Assembly: GCF_050410775.1 (NCBI RefSeq)
Contig: NZ_CP191229.1
DNA: 64,000 nucleotides
Source of the DNA: Erwinia sp050410775
GTDB taxonomy: Bacteria; Pseudomonadota; Gammaproteobacteria; Enterobacterales; Enterobacteriaceae
Strand: one strand, 5' to 3'
A program made the translations under genes and the position numbers. The notes below the pieces were generated by a model. The model was not told where the DNA came from and did not search any database. It saw only the letters and a list, made by a program, of their open reading frames with translations. Below are positions 38,304-46,959 of the stretch, piece after piece (positions within the stretch are counted from its first letter, which is position 1; each line of letters opens with the position of its first letter).

Positions 38304-39800
38304 ATGCCCCAGCCCCATTTAATTGCGGAAAGGATCGCCCGCCTCAGCAATGCGCTGGAGAAAGGCCTGTACGAGCGACATCATGCGATCCGTCTCTGTC
38401 TGCTTGCCGCGCTGAGCGGGGAGAGCGTCTTTTTACTTGGGCCGCCCGGTATTGCGAAAAGCCTGATTGCCCGCCGCCTCAAATACGCCTTTCAGCACGC
38501 CCGCGCCTTCGAATATCTGATGACCCGCTTCTCCACCCCGGAAGAAGTCTTCGGCCCGCTTTCTATCCAGGCGTTAAAAGATGAAGGGCGCTATCAGCGG
38601 CTGACCAAAGGGTATCTGCCCGATGCTGAAATCGTCTTCCTGGATGAGATCTGGAAAGCCGGCCCGGCTATTTTAAATACGCTGCTGACCGCGATTAATG
38701 AACGCCGCTTCCGTAATGGCGACAGCGAAGAGAAAATCCCGATGCGGCTGCTGATCACCGCCTCTAACGAACTGCCCGAGGCGGATAGCGGCCTGGAAGC
38801 CCTCTACGATCGTATGCTGATCCGCCTGTGGCTGGATAATGTTCATGAGAAACAAAACTTCCGCAGCATGCTAATCCACCAGCAGGATGAGAACAGCAAT
38901 CCGGTAGCGGATAACCTGTGCATCAGTGATGAAGAGTATAGCGCGTGGCAAAAAGGAATTACTCAGGTTGCGCTGCCGGATGAAGTTTTTGAACTTATCT
39001 TCCTGCTGCGTCAGCAGCTGGAAAACCAGCCGGAAGCGCCCTACATCTCCGATCGCCGCTGGAAAAAAGCGCTTCATCTTTTACAGGCCTGCGCGTTCTA
39101 CAGCGGACGCGATACCATCGCCCCCGTTGATCTGATCCTGTTGAAAGACTGCCTGTGGCACGATCTGGCCTCCATGGCGCTGCTCGATCGTGAAATCGAA
39201 AACCTGATTACCCAGCAGGCATGGCAACAGCAGCCGATGCTGATCAAGCTTCAGCAGATAGCATCGCGTCGTCTTGCCCTCCAGCAGGAGAAAAGCGTTG
39301 AGCTGGCCATCAGGCTGGAAAAGCACGGCGGCATGTTCAGCCGTAAACCGCATTATGAACTGCCAGAAACGCTGGCGGATAATGCCCTGACGCTGATGCT
39401 GCAAAAACCGCTGATGCTGCATGATATGCAGGTTACCCATGTGGTTATTGCGCGCGATGATTTACAACACTGGCTGCAAAAAGGCGGCGACGTGCGCGGC
39501 AAGCTCAACGGTATCGGCTTTGCCCAGACGCTGGATCTGCATGTGGACGGCAATGACTGCCTGACGCTGCGCGATGCCAGCCTGCAAACCTCAAGGCTGA
39601 TGCTCCCGGGGAAGCAGGAAATCAGCGGCCTGCCGGAAGAGATTGTCCAGGCGCTCGACGAGGTCGAAACCCAGCTTCGCGCCCAGCGTATGTTGTTCAG
39701 TCAGCATCAGCGCTGCCTGTTTATCAGTGACGACTGGCTGGCCAGAATCGAGGAAAGCTTGCAGCAGGTTGCTGATGGATTGCAGCAGGCGCGGCGGTGA
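38304..39800 (+). CDS. ravA: MoxR-family AAA+ ATPase RavA
   Basis: Hexameric ATPase that binds the lysine decarboxylase LdcI/CadA and, with ViaA, acts on respiratory complexes. 498 residues from ATG 38304 (GAGGAAG upstream), the E. coli length; 18 upstream codons in frame are not conserved. Walker A GPPGIAKS at 46-53, Walker B IVFLDEIWK near 105-113, sensor 1 ITASNELPEADSGLEALYDRM. The C-terminal LARA and triple-helical domains interact with LdcI. It overlaps viaA by four bases. Confidence 0.96.
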   Translation: MPQPHLIAERIARLSNALEKGLYERHHAIRLCLLAALSGESVFLLGPPGIAKSLIARRLKYAFQHARAFEYLMTRFSTPEEVFGPLSIQALKDEGRYQRLTKGYLPDAEIVFLDEIWKAGPAILNTLLTAINERRFRNGDSEEKIPMRLLITASNELPEADSGLEALYDRMLIRLWLDNVHEKQNFRSMLIHQQDENSNPVADNLCISDEEYSAWQKGITQVALPDEVFELIFLLRQQLENQPEAPYISDRRWKKALHLLQACAFYSGRDTIAPVDLILLKDCLWHDLASMALLDREIENLITQQAWQQQPMLIKLQQIASRRLALQQEKSVELAIRLEKHGGMFSRKPHYELPETLADNALTLMLQKPLMLHDMQVTHVVIARDDLQHWLQKGGDVRGKLNGIGFAQTLDLHVDGNDCLTLRDASLQTSRLMLPGKQEISGLPEEIVQALDEVETQLRAQRMLFSQHQRCLFISDDWLARIEESLQQVADGLQQARR

Positions 39801-41260
39801 TTTCGCTTGAAACGCTCAGCATGTTCCTTGCCATCAGCGAAAACGATCTGATCGAGGAACTGGCTATAGCCCTGTTAGCCAGCCCGCAGCTGGCGCTTTT
39901 TTTTGAAAAGTTTCCCGGCCTGAAAAAGGCCATGATGCGCGATCTGCCCAGATGGAAAGCGGGCGTGATGCAACAGATGAAGAACACGGCCGTGCCGGGG
40001 GAACTGGCGGAGGAATTCTCCCGCTTCCAGCGTTTCCAGTTGCTCAGCCACGCACATTTCTGCCAGCAGCTGCCCGGACTGCTCGACTGGCTTGAGCAAC
40101 ACGCTTCGCCCTTCGCAGAGAAAGCCCGCACGCTGGCCGCTCACGCCGGGGCGGCGGACTTACTGAGCCAGCCGCAGCAAACGCTTTTTCTTCAGCGCTG
40201 GCGTCTCAGCCTGACGCTGCAAACCCTGACGCTGAATCAGCAACTGCTGGAGGAGGAGCGGGAAAAGCTGCTGGCAGAGCTGCAGCAGCGGATGGCGATG
40301 AGCGGGCAGCTGGCGCCGGTTCTCTCCGACAGCGATGAGGCCGCCGCAGGACGCCTGTGGGATCTCACCCGCAGCCCTCTCCAGCGCGGTGATTATCAGC
40401 TGATCGTCGAGTATGGCGACTTTCTAGCCGGGCAGCCTTCGCTGATGAAGCTGGCAGAGCAGCTCGGGCGCAGCCGTGAGGCAAAGGCTGTCCCTGCGGA
40501 TGAAGCGCCGCTGGAAGTATTCCATCATCAGATCAGGGAGCCCTCCGGTGTGCCGGAAGAGGTCAGCGGGCTGCATCAGAGCGACGATATTCTTCGCCTT
40601 CTGCCACCGGAACTGGTCATGCTCGGCATCAGCGAACTGGAGCTGGAGTTTTACCGGCGGCTGGTCGAAAAGCGGCTGCTTACTTACCGTCTTCAGGGCG
40701 ATGCCTGGCATGACAAATACACACAGCGTCCTGTCGCCCACCAGCAGCACGACCAGCAGCCCCGGGGGCCCTTTATCGTCTGTGTGGACACTTCAGGCTC
40801 CATGGGCGGGTTCAACGAACGCTGCGCCAAAGCGTTCTGCCTCGCCCTGTTAAAGGTTGCGCTCGCAGAGAATCGTCGCTGCCATATCATGCTGTTTGCC
40901 CACGAAATCATCAGCTATGAGCTGACGGCGGGTGATGGTATCGCTCAGGCTATCCGTTTTCTCAGCCAGCGCTTTCGCGGCGGCACCGATCTGGCTGCCT
41001 GCCTGGATGCCGTGCTGATCAAGCTCGCCACCCCGGTCTGGAAGGAAGCCGATGCGGTAATCATTTCTGATTTTATCGCGCAGCGGCTGCCTGAAGAGCT
41101 GGTAAAGCGCATCAAACAGCATCAGCAGCAACAAAATCAGATATTTCATGCGGTTGCGCTATCCGATCATGGGAAACCGGGCATCATGCGCATCTTTGAT
41201 CTTATCTGGCGCTTCGATACCGGTCTGAAAAGCCGTCTGCTCCGGCGCTGGCAGCGCTAA
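39797..41260 (+). CDS. viaA: VWA-domain protein ViaA
   Basis: Partner of RavA; modulates its ATPase and links it to fumarate reductase and NADH dehydrogenase, and to aminoglycoside sensitivity. 487 residues, start GTG overlapping the ravA stop (GTGA). Helical N-terminal region about 1-310. The C-terminal von Willebrand A domain has the MIDAS DTSGSMGG (Asp331, Ser333, Ser335), GGTDL and SDFIAQRLPEE, and ends FDTGLKSRLLRRWQR, very like E. coli. No terminator follows. Confidence 0.96.
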   Translation: MISLETLSMFLAISENDLIEELAIALLASPQLALFFEKFPGLKKAMMRDLPRWKAGVMQQMKNTAVPGELAEEFSRFQRFQLLSHAHFCQQLPGLLDWLEQHASPFAEKARTLAAHAGAADLLSQPQQTLFLQRWRLSLTLQTLTLNQQLLEEEREKLLAELQQRMAMSGQLAPVLSDSDEAAAGRLWDLTRSPLQRGDYQLIVEYGDFLAGQPSLMKLAEQLGRSREAKAVPADEAPLEVFHHQIREPSGVPEEVSGLHQSDDILRLLPPELVMLGISELELEFYRRLVEKRLLTYRLQGDAWHDKYTQRPVAHQQHDQQPRGPFIVCVDTSGSMGGFNERCAKAFCLALLKVALAENRRCHIMLFAHEIISYELTAGDGIAQAIRFLSQRFRGGTDLAACLDAVLIKLATPVWKEADAVIISDFIAQRLPEELVKRIKQHQQQQNQIFHAVALSDHGKPGIMRIFDLIWRFDTGLKSRLLRRWQR

Positions 41261-41267
41261 TCGCTCA

Positions 41268-41402
41268 TTACGGTAACAGGCATTTGCCATACCGCCGCAG
41301 GATGTGCCTTTTGTTATCCGTGAAACGGCCCGTAAATTCCAGCACATCGCCGCCCAGCTGACGGTCTGGCGTAAGCGTTAAAGTCCGATCTCCAGCGGGC
41401 AT
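41268..41402 (-). CDS. Putative 44-residue protein or gene remnant between viaA and asnC
   Basis: Minus-strand ORF, ATG at 41402, TAA at 41268. It contains TPDRQLGGDVLEFTGRFTDN and ends RRYGKCLLP, with ordinary codon use for this genome. No family recognised. It lies in the slot and orientation where E. coli carries asnA, but the residues do not look like AsnA. The ribosome site is weak. The plus strand also has an open but startless frame here (41274-41381), so chance cannot be excluded. Confidence 0.28.
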   Translation of the reverse strand: MPAGDRTLTLTPDRQLGGDVLEFTGRFTDNKRHILRRYGKCLLP

Positions 41403-41503
41403 GCAAGTGCCCGTTGTTTATTCCACAAGATTATTGCCACTTCCCTTCATTTCCCGCACATTAATCAGACATATTCTGTTAAATCGTTAACCCCGGAGCC
41501 ACT

Positions 41504-41965
41504 GTGGCAGATAACCAGCAAATTGATAACCTGGATCGCGGTATCCTGAATGCCCTGATGGAGAACGCCCGTACGGCCTATGCCGAGCTGGCCAAGCAAT
41601 TTAACGTCAGCCCGGGCACTATCCACGTCAGGGTGGAGAAGATGAAGCAGGCGGGGATCATCAAAGGGACCCGCGTGGAAGTGGACCCACGACAGCTTGG
41701 CTACGATGTCTGCTGCTTTATCGGGATTATCCTCAAAAGCGCCCGCGATTACCCTGCCGCGCTGGCAAAACTGGACGCGCTTGATGAAGTGGTGGAAGCC
41801 TGGTACACCACGGGTCACTACAGCATCTTTATTAAGGTGATGTGCCGTTCTATAGATGCGCTTCAGCAGGTGTTGATCAACAAGATCCAGACCATTGATG
41901 AAATACAGTCAACGGAAACGCTGATCTCCCTCCAGAACCCGATCATGCGCACGATCAAACCCTGA
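41504..41965 (+). CDS. asnC: Asparagine-responsive regulator AsnC (Lrp family)
   Basis: Transcription factor that in E. coli activates asnA and itself responds to asparagine. 153 residues, start GTG with CCGGAG upstream. N-terminal helix-turn-helix (LDRGILNALMENARTAYAELAKQFNVSPGTIHVRVEKM in outline, about 9-46), then the RAM ligand domain (CCFIGIILKSARDYPAAL; YTTGHYSIFIKVMCRSIDAL; IDEIQSTETLISLQNPIMRTIKP). Its classical target asnA is not next to it; the 240-base gap to viaA holds only a tiny ORF. Confidence 0.96.
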   Translation: MADNQQIDNLDRGILNALMENARTAYAELAKQFNVSPGTIHVRVEKMKQAGIIKGTRVEVDPRQLGYDVCCFIGIILKSARDYPAALAKLDALDEVVEAWYTTGHYSIFIKVMCRSIDALQQVLINKIQTIDEIQSTETLISLQNPIMRTIKP

Positions 41966-41978
41966 TCTGTGCACAAAA

Positions 41979-41987
41979 TTATCCACA
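41979..41987 (+). promoter_or_regulatory. DnaA box at the mioC promoter
   Basis: Perfect TTATCCACA between asnC and mioC. A second match, TTTTCCACA, lies at 42154-42162. E. coli mioC is repressed by DnaA through boxes at this position. Confidence 0.75.
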
Positions 41988-42222
41988 GCTAGTTTTCCAA
42001 ATTAATCCCGCTACTAAACGCACCTTTAGTGCTGCAGTCAGCCCAGCCCGACCTGCATATAGCGCCCACACGCCACTTTAACCGCTGAGTGATGCGGGCG
42101 CTGCCAGAAGCAACAGGGGCAAGTCCGCCAGATGGCCCGCATAAAAACCCCATTTTTCCACAGGTAGATCCCAGCCTGATCACAGCGTACAATAACCGCC
42201 TTTGCACGACAGGGATCCCTGT

Positions 42223-42666
42223 ATGGCTGATGTAACCTTTATTACTGGCAGTACCTTAGGCAGCGCGGAGTATGTTGCTGAACATCTGGCTGAGAAGTTA
42301 GAAGAAGAGGGCTTCTCAACTGAGATACTGCACGGCCCGGAACTGGAAGCGCTCCCGCTGGCAGGTACCTGGCTGGTGGTCACCTCCACGCATGGCGCGG
42401 GCGATCTGCCAGACAATCTGCAGCCGCTGTTCGATCAGTTAACGGAAACCCGGCCTGATTTGAGTCAGGTTCGCTATGGCGCAGTCGGTATCGGTAATCG
42501 TGAGTACGATCTTTTCTGCGGTGCTATTGAAAAAATGGATGTGCTGCTGACCGCCTGCGGAGCAAAACGGCTTGGCGATCGTCTGGATATCGATATTCTC
42601 GAACATGAGATCCCTGAAGATCCCGCGGAAGAGTGGATCCTGAACTGGAAGATGTTACTGAACTGA
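42223..42666 (+). CDS. mioC: MioC flavodoxin-like protein
   Basis: FMN-binding flavodoxin, implicated in biotin synthase electron supply in E. coli. 147 residues from ATG 42223; the seven in-frame codons before it are not conserved. The phosphate-binding loop GSTLGSAEYVA lies at 9-19. TSTHGAGDLPDN near 57-68 and IGNREYDLFCGAIEK near 93-107 contact the flavin ring. Transcribed toward oriC, as in E. coli, so its transcription can enter the origin. Confidence 0.96.
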   Translation: MADVTFITGSTLGSAEYVAEHLAEKLEEEGFSTEILHGPELEALPLAGTWLVVTSTHGAGDLPDNLQPLFDQLTETRPDLSQVRYGAVGIGNREYDLFCGAIEKMDVLLTACGAKRLGDRLDIDILEHEIPEDPAEEWILNWKMLLN

Positions 42667-42708
42667 CGATCCTGCCGTTGGATCTCCGCTAAAAGGCCGC
42701 CAGCGATC

Positions 42709-42759
42709 AAAAAAACGCGGGGAGTTTTGTAAATAAAGTCCCTAATCGTGCGTTTTTTT
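42709..42759. terminator. Hairpin between mioC and oriC
   Basis: AAAAAAACGC (42709-42718) pairs with GCGTTTTTTT (42750-42759). GGGGA and TCCC pair inside, leaving a large loop. The T-run on the plus strand would let it end mioC transcripts before R4. The inner stem is imperfect, hence moderate confidence. Confidence 0.5.
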
Positions 42760-42761
42760 AG

Positions 42762-43017
42762 CGATCAACTGTGGATAACAAGGCTCAATACCCGGTGATA
42801 ACCGGTTGTTATCCCAATAACAACTCGATTAACGATCGGACCCTGTGCATAACATGCTATTTTGATCCCAGCTTATACGCCGCAGGATCACCGATCTTTC
42901 ACAGCAAACGATCCCTGGTAAACCAATGATCGTAATCAGTAAAAAAGGCTTATCCACAGAGATCGTCGATCCTAATAGAAGATCTAGTAAAGAGATCTCT
43001 AAATAAAAAGATCTTCT
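42762..43017. other. oriC: Chromosomal replication origin oriC
   Basis: Between mioC and mnmG, the standard place in Enterobacterales. DnaA boxes: R4 TGTGGATAA at 42770-42778, R3-like TTATCCCAA at 42809-42817, R2 TGTGCATAA at 42844-42852, R1 TTATCCACA at 42951-42959. The duplex unwinding element has three 13-mers read on the minus strand: R GATCTTCTATTAG (42972-42984), M GATCTCTTTACTA (42985-42997) and L GATCTTTTTATTT (43001-43013). GATC sites are dense, as needed for SeqA/Dam control. Order and spacing follow E. coli oriC; R3 deviates most from consensus. Confidence 0.96.
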
Positions 43018-43125
43018 TTTTAATAACGTACCGGGACCTGAGGTTTCCCACTCGATGAAAAGTTGAGTAGAATCCACGGCCCAAGCAGCAATTCCTCAAT
43101 TCGCCAAACCGCGAGGTGCAGTACC

Positions 43126-45015
43126 ATGTTTTATCCAGATCCTTTTGACGTCATCGTAATTGGTGGTGGTCATGCGGGTACCGAAGCCGCACTGGCGGCT
43201 GCCCGAATGGGTCAGCAAACCCTGTTATTAACCCATAACATTGATACGCTTGGACAAATGTCATGTAATCCAGCGATCGGTGGTATCGGAAAAGGACATC
43301 TGGTTAAGGAAGTGGACGCACTGGGTGGGCTGATGGCGCATGCGATCGACCAGGCGGGTATCCAGTTTAGGATACTAAACGCCAGCAAAGGGCCGGCAGT
43401 GCGGGCGACCCGTGCGCAGGCAGATCGCGTGCTTTACCGACAAGCAGTCCGTACCGTACTGGAGAACCAGCCTAACCTGATGATCTTCCAGCAGGCGGTT
43501 GAGGATCTCATTGTGGAAAACGATCGTGTCGTTGGGGCAGTTACGCAGATGGGACTCAAGTTCCGTGCAAAAGCTGTCGTGCTGACCGTCGGAACATTCC
43601 TCGATGGCAAAATTCATATCGGCATGGATAACTATAGCGGTGGACGTGCGGGCGATCCGCCTTCCATACCGCTTGCCCGTCGTCTGCGGGAACTGCCACT
43701 ACGCGTCAGCCGTCTGAAAACCGGAACACCTCCGCGTATCGATGCCAGAAGCATTGATTTCAGCGTGCTCGCACCACAGCACGGCGACACGCCGGCACCG
43801 GTCTTCTCGTTTATGGGCAATGCTTCACAGCATCCTCAGCAGGTGCCTTGCTACATCACCTACACTAACGAGCAGACCCATCAGGTGATCCGCGAAAACC
43901 TGGATCGCAGCCCGATGTACGCCGGGGTGATCGAAGGGATCGGCCCTCGCTACTGTCCGTCGATCGAAGATAAGGTGATGCGGTTTGCCGATCGTAACGC
44001 TCACCAGATATTCCTGGAGCCTGAAGGGCTGACCAGCAATGAAATCTACCCCAACGGCATTTCAACCAGCCTGCCGTTTGACGTACAGATGCAGATCGTA
44101 CGTTCCATGAAGGGACTGGAAAACGCGAAGATCGTCCGGCCGGGTTACGCTATTGAGTATGATTTCTTCGACCCACGCGATTTGAAGCCTACGCTCGAAA
44201 GCAAATTTATTCAGGGGCTGTTCTTTGCGGGACAGATCAACGGCACCACCGGCTACGAAGAAGCGGCCGCTCAGGGGCTGCTGGCTGGCCTCAATGCCGG
44301 GCGCCTGGCGGCGGACAAAGAGAGCTGGGCGCCGCGCCGCGATCAGGCCTACCTGGGCGTGTTGGTCGACGACCTCTGCACACTGGGCACCAAAGAACCC
44401 TACCGGATGTTCACATCACGTGCGGAATACCGCCTGATGCTGCGTGAAGACAATGCCGATCTGCGCCTGACAGAAGCGGGCCGTGAGCTTGGCCTTGTGG
44501 ACGACGCTCGCTGGGCGCGCTTTAACGAAAAGCTGGAAAGCATTGAGCAGGAGCGTCAGCGCCTCCGGGATATCTGGGTTCATCCGAAATCTGAAAAGGT
44601 CGCGGAAGTGAACGGCGTGCTGAGCGCTGCCCTGACCAAAGAAGCCAGCGGAGAAGATCTGCTGCGTCGTCCTGAGATGACTTATGCCCAGCTGATGACG
44701 TTGAGCACCTTCGCCCCGGCGCTAAGCGATCCGCAGGCAGCCGAGCAGGTGGAGATTCAGGTAAAATACGAAGGCTACATTGCCCGTCAGCAGGAGGAGA
44801 TCGATCGCCAGCTGCGTAATGAGAATACGCTTCTGCCTGCCGGGCTGGATTACCAGCAGGTCAGCGGCCTCTCCAATGAGGCCATTGCCAAGCTGAACGA
44901 TCATAAGCCGGGATCGATCGGTCAGGCTTCGCGCATTTCCGGGATCACCCCGGCTGCGATATCCATTCTGTTGATCTATCTGAAAAAACAGGGTTTACTG
45001 CGTAAAAGTGCCTGA
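43126..45015 (+). CDS. mnmG: tRNA U34 carboxymethylaminomethyl-modification enzyme MnmG (GidA)
   Basis: FAD enzyme that with MnmE makes (c)mnm5U34 in tRNAs. 629 residues from ATG 43126 (GAGGTG upstream), the E. coli length. Rossmann FAD motif IGGGHAGTEAALAAARMG at about 12-29. CNPAIGGIGKGHLVKEVDALGG, GDPPSIPLARRLREL and GLFFAGQINGTTGYEEAAAQG are family signatures. The C-terminal helical domain that binds MnmE and tRNA ends ISGITPAAISILLIYLKKQG. Its promoter lies beside oriC, and its transcription helps origin unwinding in E. coli. Confidence 0.98.
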   Translation: MFYPDPFDVIVIGGGHAGTEAALAAARMGQQTLLLTHNIDTLGQMSCNPAIGGIGKGHLVKEVDALGGLMAHAIDQAGIQFRILNASKGPAVRATRAQADRVLYRQAVRTVLENQPNLMIFQQAVEDLIVENDRVVGAVTQMGLKFRAKAVVLTVGTFLDGKIHIGMDNYSGGRAGDPPSIPLARRLRELPLRVSRLKTGTPPRIDARSIDFSVLAPQHGDTPAPVFSFMGNASQHPQQVPCYITYTNEQTHQVIRENLDRSPMYAGVIEGIGPRYCPSIEDKVMRFADRNAHQIFLEPEGLTSNEIYPNGISTSLPFDVQMQIVRSMKGLENAKIVRPGYAIEYDFFDPRDLKPTLESKFIQGLFFAGQINGTTGYEEAAAQGLLAGLNAGRLAADKESWAPRRDQAYLGVLVDDLCTLGTKEPYRMFTSRAEYRLMLREDNADLRLTEAGRELGLVDDARWARFNEKLESIEQERQRLRDIWVHPKSEKVAEVNGVLSAALTKEASGEDLLRRPEMTYAQLMTLSTFAPALSDPQAAEQVEIQVKYEGYIARQQEEIDRQLRNENTLLPAGLDYQQVSGLSNEAIAKLNDHKPGSIGQASRISGITPAAISILLIYLKKQGLLRKSA

Positions 45016-45016
45016 T

Positions 45017-45040
45017 GCACCGGGTGGGGCCTTCCCACCC
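45017..45040 (+). repeat. Hairpin between mnmG and rsmG
   Basis: CCGGGTGGG/CCCACCCGG with a 5-base loop, without a T-run. A second small stem GGGTGAA/TTCACCC (45064-45080) follows, then TCATTTT. They could stabilise or attenuate the mnmG-rsmG message. Confidence 0.5.
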
Positions 45041-45099
45041 GGCAAACCTGTTGCGTTAAACCGGGGTGAATCGTTCACCCTCATTTTGTGGACCGTCTA

Positions 45100-45720
45100 G
45101 TGATAAACAAACTCTCATCGCTGCTCAACGCCGCCCAGATTACCCTGTCCGATCAGCAAAAACAGCAGCTGGTCGGTTACGTGGAGATGCTGCATAAATG
45201 GAACAAGGCTTATAACCTGACTTCCGTACGCGAGCCTGAGCAGATGCTGGTTCGCCATATAATGGACAGTATCGTGGTTGAACCTCATCTGCACGGAAGC
45301 CGTTTTATTGACGTCGGCACCGGGCCTGGTCTTCCTGGCGTGCCGCTGGCGATTGTCCGCCCGGATGCTCATTTCACGCTGCTGGACAGCCTGGGCAAGC
45401 GTATCCGCTTCCTGAAGCAGGTGCAGCATGAGCTGAAGCTGGACAATATTGAACCAGTACAGAGCCGCGTAGAAGACTGGCCTGCCGAGCCGCCGTTTGA
45501 TGGCGTAATCAGCCGCGCCTTCGCTTCTCTGAATGATATGCTGAACTGGTGTCACCATTTACCTGGTGGGGAAGGGCGGTTTTATGCTCTTAAAGGAGTA
45601 GTACCAGAGGCGGAAATTGCTGCTTTACCGGCGGGTTTTAGCCTGGATCGGGTGGTGCGTTTATCCGTTCCTCAGCTGGAAGGCGAGCGGCATCTGGTTA
45701 TCATCAAGCGAGCAAAATAA
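45100..45720 (+). CDS. rsmG: 16S rRNA (guanine527-N7)-methyltransferase RsmG (GidB)
   Basis: SAM-dependent enzyme methylating G527 in the 530 loop; loss gives low-level streptomycin resistance. I place the start at GTG 45100 (206 aa), which gives the E. coli-like N-terminus INKLSSLL and has GTGGA 7 bases upstream; GTG 45088 would add four residues and lacks a ribosome site. SAM motif I FIDVGTGPGLPGVPLAI near 67-83, LLDSLGKRIRFL near 92-103, and SRAFASLNDML near 137-147. Downstream gene of the mnmG pair. Confidence 0.96.
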   Translation: MINKLSSLLNAAQITLSDQQKQQLVGYVEMLHKWNKAYNLTSVREPEQMLVRHIMDSIVVEPHLHGSRFIDVGTGPGLPGVPLAIVRPDAHFTLLDSLGKRIRFLKQVQHELKLDNIEPVQSRVEDWPAEPPFDGVISRAFASLNDMLNWCHHLPGGEGRFYALKGVVPEAEIAALPAGFSLDRVVRLSVPQLEGERHLVIIKRAK

Positions 45721-46450
45721 GGGCGATTGCCAGCCCGGGCCTCCCCTTATTGCGGAATATAATGGAGAGGATTTATGCTGTTTTGCCAGGCAAAATCCTT
45801 AAATGCCCGAAAGGCCCTGCACTTACTAAGTGCTTTAGCGGGTTGAATTTTAGTTAAGTCGGATGACTATTTTGATCCGGCTTGCCGGAGAGCTGGAATG
45901 AGGCGGAGGAGATTGTCTGAAAACCAGGCTTTCGAGTGACTTTCTTCACAAATTTTTAGCGGGCAGGTTGTTTCGTTAAGGTTAAAAACGCAGGCTGAAA
46001 CCGATGGAAATTCCCTGTTACATTTAACGTTAATTTCACAAAACGGTATCATAAATATCACGTAATTTCCGCTGGCCTCCGAAAGAATTCATTACTGTGG
46101 AAAATATAGGGTCTTTATCGCGGGGCTGAAATGCGTCAGCAAAAAAAAGGAATGGCGGCTCATAAAGTCAATAAGCGTTTTTTATTGCAGGAATGAGCGC
46201 TTCGGGAAATAATATTAATTAACATGCTGATAAATATAGTAATTAATTGAATTCATTTATATTTGCTAAGATAATTCTTAGCGACCTGAGCCTGCTTACA
46301 TTACTAAATTGTGATCTTCCGCACGCTTTGTGAACAAGCTTTACCCCTAATAAAGGGACATTTTGTGTGCTTTACCCTTCCTGACAAATATGAAAAAGCG
46401 GCCGTCAGAAAGAAATTTAAATAATTGTTCACCTTTTCGCTACTTATCCA
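45721..46450. other. Long gap before the atp operon, no established gene
   Basis: About 850 bases separate rsmG and atpI. The first 180 carry short perfect dyads (TTTTGCC-A-GGCAAAA at 45781-45795; GCACTTA-C-TAAGTGC at 45819-45833; CCGG-CTTG-CCGG near 45878-45889). Two of these lie in a 23-codon ORF (45775-45846) with TATAAT and GGAGAGG before its ATG. From 45990 to 46450 the DNA is very AT-rich with no convincing ORF. The atp promoter is at its right edge. Confidence 0.6.
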
Positions 46451-46478
46451 TTGAAATTGCAGGGGCGCACCGTATAAT
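46451..46478 (+). promoter_or_regulatory. Predicted atp operon promoter
   Basis: -35 TTGAAA (46451-46456), 16-base spacer, perfect -10 TATAAT (46473-46478); start near 46485, leader about 86 bases. A second TTGACT (46496-46501) lies just downstream. Confidence 0.72.
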
Positions 46479-46570
46479 TTGCTCGTTTTTTGCTGCTTGA
46501 CTCAAAAGAGCAAAGGCAGTTTTATACGACACGCGACATACCCCTATCGGGGCAGGAGAGTTTCAGCGTC

Positions 46571-46951
46571 ATGTCAGTGTCCCTTTACAGAGTGAAATTT
46601 GCCCGAACCGTGCTGCTTCTTCAGCTGGTGACCTTTGTCGTAATCGGCGCGCTGTTTGCCCTTAAAGAGTTGACCTGGGGCTTGTCCGCGCTTGCGGGTG
46701 GAATGGCAGCCTGGCTGCCAAATGTATTGTTTATGATTTTTGCCTGGCGCCATCAGGCAGGAGACCCGGTTAAGGGCCGCGTGGCATGGAGTTTCGCACT
46801 GGGTGAAGTGCTGAAGGTTCTGACCACCATTCTCCTGCTTATCATGGCGCTGGCGGTGTTTAAAGCGGTGTTTATGCCGCTCGGACTGGCCTGGTTATCG
46901 GTGGTGATTGTGCAAATTGTCGCCCCGGCTGTAATTAACAACAAAGGGTAA
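46571..46951 (+). CDS. atpI: ATP synthase accessory protein AtpI
   Basis: Small inner-membrane protein that assists c-ring assembly; not part of the finished enzyme. 126 residues from ATG 46571, the E. coli length; the 27 upstream codons in frame belong to the leader. Four hydrophobic spans: about 12-31, 36-57 (WGLSALAGGMAAWLPNVLF), 74-97 and 99-119. The motif NVLFMIFAWRHQAG is conserved, and it ends IVAPAVINNKG. First gene of atpIBEFHAGDC; 8 bases before atpB. Confidence 0.94.
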   Translation: MSVSLYRVKFARTVLLLQLVTFVVIGALFALKELTWGLSALAGGMAAWLPNVLFMIFAWRHQAGDPVKGRVAWSFALGEVLKVLTTILLLIMALAVFKAVFMPLGLAWLSVVIVQIVAPAVINNKG

Positions 46952-46959
46952 GAGGCATC

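Noticed and set aside
41274..41381. Startless plus-strand open stretch after viaA
   Set aside because: No start codon with a ribosome site and no resemblance to a known protein; noted only because it overlaps the minus-strand 44-codon ORF.
45867..46061. 64-codon minus-strand ORF in the rsmG-atpI gap
   Set aside because: No ribosome site, unusual composition and no family; AT-rich chance ORF is more likely.
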